Origin: Pontibacterium granulatum
GTDB lineage: Bacteria > Pseudomonadota > Gammaproteobacteria > Pseudomonadales > Balneatricaceae
Direction: 5' to 3'
Assembly: GCF_029961155.1 (NCBI RefSeq)
Contig: NZ_JASBRH010000006.1
Coordinates: 62,001-126,000 of the forward strand
Length of the DNA: 64,000 bases
Shown here: positions 16,980-25,781 of the stretch, one piece after another
Layout of the letters: the number at the start of each line of letters is the position of its first letter
How positions within the stretch are numbered: the stretch's first letter is position 1
Notes under the pieces: model-generated
What the model was told of the DNA's origin: nothing
Database searches by the model: none
What the model saw: the letters and a program-made list of their open reading frames with translations, nothing else
Translations under genes and position numbers: made by a program

Positions 16980-18002
16980 ATGCGACTAAAAGCGACCATT
17001 GTATTTCTCAGTGTGCTCTTCAGCCAGTTTTCCCAGGCGTCTGAAGACGTGAAAGTACTGGCCAGTATTAAACCTCTGCAGCTGCTGGCGGCCGATATTG
17101 TCGGAGACACCGGAGACGTAGAGTTACTGATTAAACCGGGGGCCTCCCCGCACCACTATGCGATGAAACCATCCGATCGCCGGAAGCTGGACAGTGCACA
17201 TGTTGTGGCATGGGTGGGGCCTGATCTGGAAACCTTCCTGGAAAAATCACTGCGTGGTTCCGATGCGTTGGTGCTGCAGATGGCAGATGCTGAAGAGGGT
17301 CATGAAAATCATGATCAGCACGAAGGACACGGCCATGAGGAGCATGATGATCACGACGAGCATGATGATCACAAAGGCCATGACGATCATGCAGCGCACG
17401 ATGACCACACCAAACATGAAGATGAACATGATGAGCACCACGATGAAGAAGCAGTAGCGGATGCCCATCACGATCATGAACATGCCGGAGATCCACACCT
17501 GTGGCTGGATCCAATGGTATCGCTGGCATTTGGTAAAGAACTGCAGGAACAGCTGGCGCGTCGTTACCCGGCCCATGCCGAGACCTTCGCAGGCAACTAC
17601 AAACGTCTGGAACAGAACATCCTGTCGCTGGATGCGCAGTTGAAAGAGAGCTTTAAGCCGCTGCAGTCTCATGGCTTTTTTGTATTCCACGATGCCTGGG
17701 GCCACTTTGTGAACCACTATGGCCTGAACCAGTTGGGTTACTTCACTGTTGATCCGGGGCGTAAACCGGGTGCACGTCACCTGACAGAGATCCGCGAACA
17801 ACTGGAACATGAGAAGGCCGTGTGTGTCTTCAGTGAGCCACAGTTCAAACCGTCGATTATCCATGCAGTCACCAATGGTTTGGATGTGCGTCAGGGGGCG
17901 ATCGATCCGCTGGCGACCGACACGGAGGTGAAACAGAATAGCTATACTGCTTATATCCGCAGTGTGGCCGATCAGTTTATTGATTGTCTGACGGCTCGAT
18001 AA
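16980..18002 (+). CDS. znuA: Zinc-binding periplasmic protein ZnuA with long His-rich loop
   Basis: 340 aa, signal peptide up to about SQASED. Zinc ligands of the cluster A-I family are at SPHHYAMKPSD (residues 57-65), GDPHLWLDP (His173) and the HDAWGHFVNHYG region. The flexible loop at about residues 108-168 holds 21 His among Asp and Glu, longer than in many homologues, and probably gathers or senses Zn2+. Divergent from zur. Confidence 0.95.
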   Translation: MRLKATIVFLSVLFSQFSQASEDVKVLASIKPLQLLAADIVGDTGDVELLIKPGASPHHYAMKPSDRRKLDSAHVVAWVGPDLETFLEKSLRGSDALVLQMADAEEGHENHDQHEGHGHEEHDDHDEHDDHKGHDDHAAHDDHTKHEDEHDEHHDEEAVADAHHDHEHAGDPHLWLDPMVSLAFGKELQEQLARRYPAHAETFAGNYKRLEQNILSLDAQLKESFKPLQSHGFFVFHDAWGHFVNHYGLNQLGYFTVDPGRKPGARHLTEIREQLEHEKAVCVFSEPQFKPSIIHAVTNGLDVRQGAIDPLATDTEVKQNSYTAYIRSVADQFIDCLTAR

Positions 18003-18090
18003 TGTAGGGCTGTTTTAGCGGGGCGTATCTGGGTCGAAAACCCCTTAGCAACTTGTTGAGAAAAAAGATAAAAAAAATTGAAAAAAGGTG

Positions 18091-18119
18091 TTCACAAACG
18101 GAAAACACCTCTATACAAT
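18091..18119 (+). promoter_or_regulatory. sigma70 promoter of the tRNA-Leu genes
   Basis: TTCACA (18091-18096), 17 nt, TACAAT (18114-18119), followed by a GC-rich discriminator (ACGCCCC) typical of stringently controlled stable RNA genes. Confidence 0.75.
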
Positions 18120-18135
18120 ACGCCCCACTTTCGAC

Positions 18136-18222
18136 GCAGATGTGGTGGAATTGGTAGACACGCTAGCTTCAGGTGCTAGTGCCTTCACGGGCGTGGGAGT
18201 TCGAGTCTCCCCATCTGCACCA
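18136..18222 (+). tRNA. tRNA-Leu (anticodon CAG), copy 1
   Basis: 87 nt with encoded CCA. Acceptor stem GCAGATG / CATCTGC, anticodon stem CTAGC / GCTAG around loop TTCAGGT (anticodon CAG, reads CUG), long class II variable arm, T-loop GTTCGAGTC. Confidence 0.97.
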
Positions 18223-18312
18223 ATCCTAAATGCCTCACGGCAAGCAGGATCTGGTGCAAAGAAAGTTACAACTTGCCGGACCGCGTAACCGGGTAAAAAA
18301 CACGCAACCGAC

Positions 18313-18399
18313 GCAGATGTGGTGGAATTGGTAGACACGCTAGCTTCAGGTGCTAGTGCCTTCACGGGCGTGGGAGTTCGAGTCTCCCCATCTGCACCA
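18313..18399 (+). tRNA. tRNA-Leu (anticodon CAG), copy 2
   Basis: Identical in sequence to the copy 177 bp upstream, also preceded by CGAC. Probably on the same transcript, since no second promoter is evident in the 90-nt spacer. Confidence 0.97.
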
Positions 18400-18481
18400 A
18401 CCGGTGACCTCCCTCCTAGATTGAATTTTTCCCATAGTAATTGATCAAAAACTTCAGATATTACCGTTCTGAGTGTTTGCT

Positions 18482-19432
18482 ATGGCGCTATTCCGAACTT
18501 CCCGATTCTGGTTGGTCGTTATGTTTGCGTTGCTGATTGTCTGGGTCATTCTCTCCCATGTGCACGCTTACAACGGCTTCGACATTTCCAATGCTCTAAT
18601 TCCCGCAGATGAAATTCATGCAGGTGGCCCGGATAAAGACGGTATCCCTGCGATTACCCATCCTCACTTCGAAAAAGCCGATCAGGTTCAGTGGCTGAAA
18701 CCGGATGCGTTGGTCTTAGCACTTTCCTGGCACGGTGCAGTGCGCGCCTACCCTCTTTCCATCCTCAACTGGCATGAAGTGGTGAACGACCATGTCAGTG
18801 GCCAGCCAATCCTGATTACCTACTGCCCGTTGTGTGGCAGCGGTATGGCCTTCTCGCCCAATGTTGCCGGGCGTAACCTGACCTTTGGTGTGTCCGGATT
18901 GCTCTACAACAGCAATCTGTTGCTGTATGACCAGGAAACCAAGTCGCTCTGGTCACAGGTCCGGTCCCAAGCGGTCTCTGGCCCTTTGAAAGGAGAAAGG
19001 TTGTCACTGATTCCTGTAAGTCTCGAACGCTGGTCAGACTGGCGTAAGCGTTATCCACAGGGTGAAGTATTGAGCCGGGATACAGGGTTTGAGCGGGACT
19101 ACCATCGCAACCCCTATTACCAGTATGCACGGGACAAGGGTGTGATGTTCCCAGTGGCGTTCAGGAGCCGCCGCTACCATCCCAAAGAACGGGTGTTGGG
19201 GGTAAAGATCAACGGTCAGTTTAAGGCCTATCCCTTCGCCGAGTTAGCCAAAGAGAACGTGCAGTGGGTATGGGACGAATTTGCCGGAGAAACTGTGGAG
19301 ATCCGTTTTGATGCGGCTAAGCGTACCGGTCGGATCTTTACCTCGGAAGGTGCAGAGCTGTCTGCTGTGAACCTGTTCTGGTTTGCCTGGTACACATTCC
19401 ATCCTGATACTGCCGTGTATAGTGGGCAATAA
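18482..19432 (+). CDS. DUF3179 domain protein, membrane-anchored
   Basis: 316 aa from the ATG at 18482 (an in-frame GTG at 18473 is possible; the weak GAG at 18471-18473 favours the ATG). One N-terminal hydrophobic segment (FWLVVMFALLIVWVILS) acts as anchor or signal. The DUF3179 core has LSWHGAVRAYPLSILNWHEVVND, ITYCPLCGSGMAF, LLYNSNLLLYD and LWSQ. The CPLCGS motif suggests metal or redox chemistry, but no function is established. Confidence 0.85.
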   Translation: MALFRTSRFWLVVMFALLIVWVILSHVHAYNGFDISNALIPADEIHAGGPDKDGIPAITHPHFEKADQVQWLKPDALVLALSWHGAVRAYPLSILNWHEVVNDHVSGQPILITYCPLCGSGMAFSPNVAGRNLTFGVSGLLYNSNLLLYDQETKSLWSQVRSQAVSGPLKGERLSLIPVSLERWSDWRKRYPQGEVLSRDTGFERDYHRNPYYQYARDKGVMFPVAFRSRRYHPKERVLGVKINGQFKAYPFAELAKENVQWVWDEFAGETVEIRFDAAKRTGRIFTSEGAELSAVNLFWFAWYTFHPDTAVYSGQ

Positions 19433-19456
19433 AAAGCCGGAGCAATTCGCTCCGGC
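19431..19456 (-). terminator. Terminator on the minus strand, after the 39-aa gene
   Basis: Stem GCCGGAGC / GCTCCGGC with loop AATTC. The five A on the plus strand give a T-run only for minus-strand transcripts, so it fits the small gene at 19524-19643 rather than DUF3179, whose stop codon it overlaps. A second small hairpin (ACCCTG / CAGGGT) lies at 19462-19479. Confidence 0.7.
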
Positions 19457-19523
19457 GAAGAACCCTGATTGGGCAGGGTGATAGAACGGGAAGAAATGGA
19501 AATCTGTTTGGAGCCTATCCGGA

Positions 19524-19643
19524 TTACAGCAGCAGACCGACCTGCACCAGCATCGGGAAGATAGCGATGATCAAGCCCACCAAAACCATCAGGATGGAAG
19601 GCACTACACCAATAATTTCAACACCTTGTTCGTCATGAGACAT
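19524..19643 (-). CDS. 39-aa single-pass membrane protein under a sigma54 promoter
   Basis: 39 codons, ATG to TAA. A polar acidic N-terminus (MSHDEQGVEIIG) is followed by one transmembrane helix of about 24 residues (VVPSILMVLVGLIIAIFP, then MLVQVGLLL). GAGGAA lies 7 nt before the ATG, an excellent ribosome site. Upstream are an exact -24/-12 promoter and an IHF-like sequence; downstream is a terminator in the right orientation. Together these make a complete small transcription unit. I do not recognise the family. Small inner-membrane proteins of this size often modulate a larger membrane complex; that role is only a guess here. Confidence 0.72.
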   Translation of the reverse strand: MSHDEQGVEIIGVVPSILMVLVGLIIAIFPMLVQVGLLL

Positions 19644-19685
19644 AGCTTGATTCCTCATACAGTCTTAAGCCTTTGTCTTGTATAT

Positions 19686-19701
19686 AGCAACGGCAGTGCC
19701 A
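19686..19701 (-). promoter_or_regulatory. sigma54 (RpoN) promoter of the 39-aa gene
   Basis: The minus strand reads TGGCAC-TGCCG-TTGCT, matching the -24/-12 consensus TGGCACN5TTGCW exactly. The predicted start is near 19675, giving a leader of about 32 nt. An IHF-like sequence (AATCAAACATTTC, one mismatch) lies about 30-40 bp upstream at 19729-19741. Confidence 0.8.
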
Positions 19702-19798
19702 GTCTGAGCTTTGTTTTTTTAAGTAACTGAAATGTTTGATTATTTTTTGTTTTTGGCGGATGGGTGCAGAGGCGTGAGTATCGATGCTGAAGACATTT

Positions 19799-19863
19799 AT
19801 GTCATGCGGTTGGTGTGCTTCATGACATTTTTGGCATGCGGGTTGTGGGAGGTCCCACAACCC
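19799..19863. promoter_or_regulatory. Two inverted repeats upstream of the sigma54 promoter
   Basis: ATGTCATG (19799-19806) and CATGACAT (19821-19828) form perfect arms 22 bp apart centre to centre, about 114 bp upstream of the -24 element, a typical place for an activator site. At 19840-19863 is a perfect palindrome with 11-bp arms (GGGTTGTGGGA-GG-TCCCACAACCC written as halves). It starts 2 bp after the vanZ stop but has no T-run, so it may be an operator or a Rho-type 3' end. Confidence 0.5.
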
Positions 19864-19865
19864 TG

Positions 19866-20213
19866 TCAGGCGAGCTTTGGGCAGATGCGTTGCATGACTT
19901 TTATTATCTGCCAGCCGGCGAGGCTGCCAAGAGTGTTGGCCAGAATATCCAGTAGGTCAAAGGAGCGCGATGGCATTTGCCACTGAACAAGCTCGATTCC
20001 AACACTCCATAACACAATACATATGAGTAGCTTAACGCTGGCCTTGGGAAAGCCTATATATGCCCAGGCCACCACACCCAGGTATGCAGCGAAGTGCAGT
20101 ACCTTATCTGAGTGATCAAAGTCGGGTGTTTCAACCGTCGGCAGGACACTTAAATAGGTCACCAATAAAAGTAAACAATAGAACGGTACTTGGCGTAGTT
20201 GAAACTGCAGCAT
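19866..20213 (-). CDS. VanZ-like family membrane protein
   Basis: 115 aa from the ATG at 20213, chosen because AAGGAT lies 5 nt upstream. About four hydrophobic segments; VanZ-like features are SDKVLHFAAYLGVVAWA and GIELVQWQMPSRSFDLLDILANTLG. The family is named for teicoplanin resistance, but most Gram-negative members have no known function. Monocistronic or first in a unit with the small sigma54 gene. Confidence 0.85.
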   Translation of the reverse strand: MLQFQLRQVPFYCLLLLVTYLSVLPTVETPDFDHSDKVLHFAAYLGVVAWAYIGFPKASVKLLICIVLWSVGIELVQWQMPSRSFDLLDILANTLGSLAGWQIIKVMQRICPKLA

Positions 20214-20263
20214 GGGAGATCCTTGAGAAGGCAATGTTCGTCGATAGCTAAGTCAGATGCAGT

Positions 20264-22555
20264 TTACGCAGACTCTGCTGCAGATTCAGCAGCGCGGACG
20301 CAGTTTTTGCCACCATTTTTAGCCTGATAGAGTGCGTTATCCGCCCGATGGATCAGGCTGGCAATGGTATCGGCCTGTTGAACCTGGGCGATACCGAAGC
20401 TGCAGGTGATCGTGTGTTTACCTAAGCCAAAGTCATGCTGCGCGATCGTCGCGCGCAGTTTTTCCGCTAATGTCGCCGCCATCTCGAGATCAGATTCAGG
20501 CAGGATAATCAGAAATTCCTCACCTCCCCAACGGCCGATCTGGTCCGTTTTACGGATAGCGGTTTTGACGACATCGGCAAGCGTGATCAGTATCCGGTCA
20601 CCTTCATTGTGCCCGTGTTGGTCATTTACCTGTTTGAAGTCGTCCACATCAAAGAAGATCACGGCTGATGGGCGCTCATAGCGGCGGTAAATTTCAAGGC
20701 TGTTGGTAAGGTACTCATACAGCTTGTTGCGGTTGGATATGCCGGTCAGGGCATCGTGTTGCGCCATAAACTTTAGCTGTCGGTTATAGCCCGCCACGAC
20801 TTTGTAGCGGTAGGCCACCAGCATCAGGATCAGCAGGAAGAGCGCGCCCACCAACCAGACGCGGGAGTAGTCGACTTTGTAGGCGTAACGGATATTGAGC
20901 CAATGGTTGGCGATAGCATTGTGCTCTTGAGGGCTCAGCGTGCCGATTACACGGTTGATGATATCCAACAGGATCTGGTTGTCCCGCCGCACGGCCACAC
21001 TCAGGTCCCACTGATCGTTAAGGGAGTTGTACAGGGTGATATCCATAAGATGCTCTGCCTGCATGGTGTAGCTGATGCTGGCCGGTGCATCTATGAAGCC
21101 AAAGACATCGCCGGTTTCCAGGCGGCGTAGACCGTCGCTGACCGATGCAACCGGCACAATCGTGGCGTTGGGATAGCGATTGACCAGGATTTCGTAGAAT
21201 GCAGAATCGGACCGCACGGCGAGGCGTTTGTCCGCCAACTGTTCCGCCGTATCGCTAAATTGGGAACGGTTATGGACGGCAACCACGGCTGGCATGCTGA
21301 GGTAAGGCCGTGAAAATGCCAGATGCTGCCCGCGTTTGGGGGTCGCCATGGCGCCAGGTGCGATATCGCACAGACCGGAACGGATCATATTGAGTGTTTG
21401 CGGCCAGGAATCGCTCGGCATCACGGTGATGGTCAGGTCCAGTTTATCGAGCAACAGGCTCATATAGTCGGATACCAGGCCTTGATAGTTGTTTTCCTTG
21501 ATGCCCTGGTAAGGCATCCAGTCACGGCTGGCGCACAAAGTTATATCGCCTTTGTGGCTGAGGTAGGCTCGCTCCCGCTCGGTGAACATGACTACTTCGG
21601 GTTTGTAGATGAAACCCTTGAAATCGTAGTTGGGGCTCAGGGCCCCAATGATCAGGTACAGTTTGGCCATGCTTTCGAATTTCTCAGGGGAGAGTGTGCC
21701 GAAGTAACCCTTTTCATCGAAGGCGAGTTTTTTCAACGCATTGCCCTCGTAAATCAGGGCGTCGAGGCTACGCTTCTGCGAGTTGTAGTGCGAGTAAATC
21801 AGCTGCGCGGTTTCCTCGATATGGTCAAAGGCATAGTGCCACCCCTTCAATGAGGCCTCGTAAAATTGCAGGGTAAGATCGGGCTGTTCATCCAGCAACT
21901 TGCGTGATGTAAACAGGATATCGGCGTACATATCGAAGCCGAAGTCGGCAGGGTGCAGGATGGTGTAGGGTATCCCTAATTGTTCCATCTGGAACGGCTC
22001 GTTGGAGATATAGGAGCCCATCGCATCGGTTTTATCCTCGATCATATCCTGCAAGTTAAAGCTGTGATGCTGGTGTTCGTAGTCAGTGCGACGCAGGCCT
22101 GCCTGCAGCAGCATCGCCATCACCTCGGCTACTTGCTCAGCGTCATGGGTGATCATGATCCGCTTGCCTTTCAGGTCCATGGGTTTTTTGATACCGGAAC
22201 TTGCTTTTGACAGTAGCATCAACGGTGACTGTTGGTAGGCGGCGAACAGGGCCACGATATCCTTCCCATTGGCTTTCTCAATCAGTAACGAAGAGCGGCC
22301 TACAGCGAAATCTGACTTTCCCTCCAGTACGTCACCCACCAAGTCCACCTGGTGACTAAACTCGCGTATATCAACCTCCAGACCCGCTTCATTGTAGAAG
22401 CCCTTCTCTTTGGCAATGTAATAGCCGGCAAACTGGAACTGGTTTTTCCACAGCAGCTGCAGGGATACCGCCTGCTTGCCCTGCGCTGTTTTTGTGGGCA
22501 AGGCAAAGGCAATGGTGCTGTGAATCGCTATAAGCAATACCAGAAACCACTTCAT
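20264..22555 (-). CDS. Diguanylate cyclase with two periplasmic substrate-binding sensor domains
   Basis: 763 aa. Signal peptide, then an NMT1/THI5-like binding domain (about residues 28-330, LLWKNQFQFAGYYIAKEKGFYNEAGL), a SBP_bac_3 domain (about 335-560, ITLCASRDWMPYQG), one transmembrane helix (VWLVGALFLLILMLVAY), and a GGDEF domain. The active site reads GGEEF and the inhibitory RxxD site (RKTD) sits five residues before it, so product inhibition is expected. The ligands are probably small solutes; NMT1-type domains often bind thiamine precursors or sulfonates. Confidence 0.92.
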   Translation of the reverse strand: MKWFLVLLIAIHSTIAFALPTKTAQGKQAVSLQLLWKNQFQFAGYYIAKEKGFYNEAGLEVDIREFSHQVDLVGDVLEGKSDFAVGRSSLLIEKANGKDIVALFAAYQQSPLMLLSKASSGIKKPMDLKGKRIMITHDAEQVAEVMAMLLQAGLRRTDYEHQHHSFNLQDMIEDKTDAMGSYISNEPFQMEQLGIPYTILHPADFGFDMYADILFTSRKLLDEQPDLTLQFYEASLKGWHYAFDHIEETAQLIYSHYNSQKRSLDALIYEGNALKKLAFDEKGYFGTLSPEKFESMAKLYLIIGALSPNYDFKGFIYKPEVVMFTERERAYLSHKGDITLCASRDWMPYQGIKENNYQGLVSDYMSLLLDKLDLTITVMPSDSWPQTLNMIRSGLCDIAPGAMATPKRGQHLAFSRPYLSMPAVVAVHNRSQFSDTAEQLADKRLAVRSDSAFYEILVNRYPNATIVPVASVSDGLRRLETGDVFGFIDAPASISYTMQAEHLMDITLYNSLNDQWDLSVAVRRDNQILLDIINRVIGTLSPQEHNAIANHWLNIRYAYKVDYSRVWLVGALFLLILMLVAYRYKVVAGYNRQLKFMAQHDALTGISNRNKLYEYLTNSLEIYRRYERPSAVIFFDVDDFKQVNDQHGHNEGDRILITLADVVKTAIRKTDQIGRWGGEEFLIILPESDLEMAATLAEKLRATIAQHDFGLGKHTITCSFGIAQVQQADTIASLIHRADNALYQAKNGGKNCVRAAESAAESA

Positions 22556-22733
22556 GGGAGGTCATGCACTCCTGGGTGGTCGGATGTTTTAGGTATCAGG
22601 GGGCTGGAGCAGATGCTGCTCATGGTCCTTTGAATCATCATCTTAACTACAGAAAGCTAGAGTCTTTGTATTCAGAGTAGACCGAAATTGTGGCAGAAGA
22701 GGTTCTAAGGGGTGGATAAGATCAAGTTTTTTA

Positions 22734-22878
22734 ATGAAAACTCACTATTCAGTAGTGTTAGAGACGCTTGCTCGGTGTGGCAGCAGAAACCTTCAGCAAC
22801 GGTGGTGCCGTTGTGATCGATGAGGAAAAGCAGGATGTGCTCTCTAATTACTCCAGTATTCGGCTGATACGCTTTTGA
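22734..22878 (+). pseudogene. Possible frameshifted small-gene remnant
   Basis: ATG at 22734 opens a frame (MKTHYSVVLETLA) that ends at 22821-22823. The +1 frame from about 22777 reads on as VAAETFSNGGAVVIDEEKQD and ends at 22876-22878, 18 nt before a strong terminator. Codon choice in the second part looks like that of real genes, yet there is no good ribosome site. Either a decayed gene or chance. The rest of the 22556-22955 gap holds only a small GAGCAG / CTGCTC hairpin near 22610. Confidence 0.2.
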
Positions 22879-22896
22879 TCAAGCGTGGTAACTAAG

Positions 22897-22934
22897 AACT
22901 AAAAAGGCCATCCCCGGGGATAGCCTTTTTAGTT
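22897..22934. terminator. Strong bidirectional terminator after rhlE
   Basis: Stem AACTAAAAAGGC / GCCTTTTTAGTT enclosing ATCCCC / GGGGAT, with one C-A mismatch. Confidence 0.9.
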
Positions 22935-22955
22935 GTGTGTGCTGCAATTGGCGTT

Positions 22956-24302
<1,347 letters not shown>

Positions 24303-24440
24303 AGAAACCCGATCAAACTGACTGTGAAAAACAGCGTGCAGCTTACCGGAAAGCGGGAATGGGTGCGACTTCGGGATGCAGGAAGAGGGCCATTGCAGCA
24401 CCCCAGAAGGGGCGCCACAATGGCGGGGAGAACACGGTGT

Positions 24441-25721
24441 TTATGCCAGCTCTTTTGCCGGAGCAGGCTCGATGCCGTTGTAGATATCTTCGTCCAGCTC
24501 GTTTTCGCTCTTACCCACCAGCACGGATACCATCAGGTCGCCACACACGTTCACGCTGGTGCGTGCCATGTCCAGGATACGGTCGATACCGGCGACGATT
24601 GCCAGGCCTTCCAGCGGCAGGCCGACAGTGGTCAGTACCAGGGACAGCATGATCAGACCCGCACCCGGAACACCGGCAGTACCGATGGATGCCAGAGTGG
24701 AGGTCATGATAATCAGCAGGTAGTCCGCCATGCTCAGGTCGATACCAAATGCCTGGGCGATAAACAGGGCGCAGACACCCTGGTACAGTGCGGTGCCGTC
24801 CATGTTGATGGTGGCACCCAGTGGCAGCACGAAGCTGGAGATCCCTTTGGATACACCCATCTCTTCACGGGCCGCCTTGATGGTTGCAGGCAGAGTGCCG
24901 GAGCTGCTGGTGGTGGTGAAGGCAACCGCTGCCGGGTTTACCAGGCCTTTCAGGTAACGTACCGGGCTGAGGCGACCCACGGTGCTGATCAGGCCACTGT
25001 AGAACACCACAACGTGGATCAGACAGCCGATGTAGGCCGCTGCAATTACCTTGGCCAGTGGCAGCAGGATTTCCAGGCCGTACTTACCGGCAACCCAGGC
25101 CATCAGGCCAAATACCCCATAAGGGGCGAGCTTCATCACCAGTTCGGTCAGCTTGTACATGCCTTCCGCTAGGCTTTCGAAGACCTTGATCGCCGGTTCC
25201 GCTTTTTCACCGCACAGGGTCAGGGCGATACCCAGCCCCAGGGCAAAGACGATGATCTGCAGGATGTTGCCCGCTGCCAGCGCGTTGATCGGGTTTTTCG
25301 GGATCATGTTCAGCAGTGTCTGCACCAGGGTTGGCGCTTCTTTTGCCACCGCCGCGGTTTCCGCCGGGCTCATGTTCAGGCCTGCACCCGGCGTCAGGAT
25401 GGTCGCCAGGCCCAGACCGATGGTGATTGCCACCGCAGTGGTACCCAGGTACAGCACCACGGACTTCAGGCCGATGCGGCCCATCTTACGGGTGTCCTGC
25501 ATGGAGGTGACGCCCACCACCAGGGAACAGAACACCAGGGGTACGATCAGCATCTTGATCGCATTGATGAACAGGGTTCCGATCGGCTTCAGCATCTCGG
25601 CATCCGGGCCCATCACGGCGCCGACGAGAACACCCAGGATCATACCTACCAGGATTTTTTTCCAGAGCGCCAGGTCGCTCCAAAAGCCGCTGCGGCTCGG
25701 TGTGAGAGTTGTCTCTTGCAT
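24441..25721 (-). CDS. Dicarboxylate/amino acid:cation symporter (GltP/DctA family)
   Basis: 426 aa from the ATG at 25721 (AAAGG upstream). SDF family with the Ser-rich reentrant motif TTSSSGTLPATI and GATINMDGTALYQG, which bind substrate and cation. Inner-membrane uptake of aspartate, glutamate or C4-dicarboxylates. It lies 60 nt downstream of aspA on the same strand, so aspartate uptake coupled to deamination is the likely role. Confidence 0.93.
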   Translation of the reverse strand: MQETTLTPSRSGFWSDLALWKKILVGMILGVLVGAVMGPDAEMLKPIGTLFINAIKMLIVPLVFCSLVVGVTSMQDTRKMGRIGLKSVVLYLGTTAVAITIGLGLATILTPGAGLNMSPAETAAVAKEAPTLVQTLLNMIPKNPINALAAGNILQIIVFALGLGIALTLCGEKAEPAIKVFESLAEGMYKLTELVMKLAPYGVFGLMAWVAGKYGLEILLPLAKVIAAAYIGCLIHVVVFYSGLISTVGRLSPVRYLKGLVNPAAVAFTTTSSSGTLPATIKAAREEMGVSKGISSFVLPLGATINMDGTALYQGVCALFIAQAFGIDLSMADYLLIIMTSTLASIGTAGVPGAGLIMLSLVLTTVGLPLEGLAIVAGIDRILDMARTSVNVCGDLMVSVLVGKSENELDEDIYNGIEPAPAKELA

Positions 25722-25781
25722 CACAATTTACCTTTCTTATCGTTGTTTTCTGCCTGCACGCAGGCAGCAGGATTTAGGCCC

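Noticed and set aside
18111-18365. Minus-strand open frame with repeated Ala/Ser/Thr-rich sequence
   Set aside because: It is the antisense of the two identical tRNA-Leu genes; the internal repeat is the tRNA duplication.
18137-18399. tRNA-Leu 3' ends as an attachment site for an integrated element
   Set aside because: Only the tRNA itself is duplicated, complete and identical; no integrase or foreign genes lie nearby.
19840-19863. Perfect 24-bp palindrome as the terminator of the VanZ-like gene
   Set aside because: Position fits, but no T-run follows on either strand, so it is listed as a possible operator instead.
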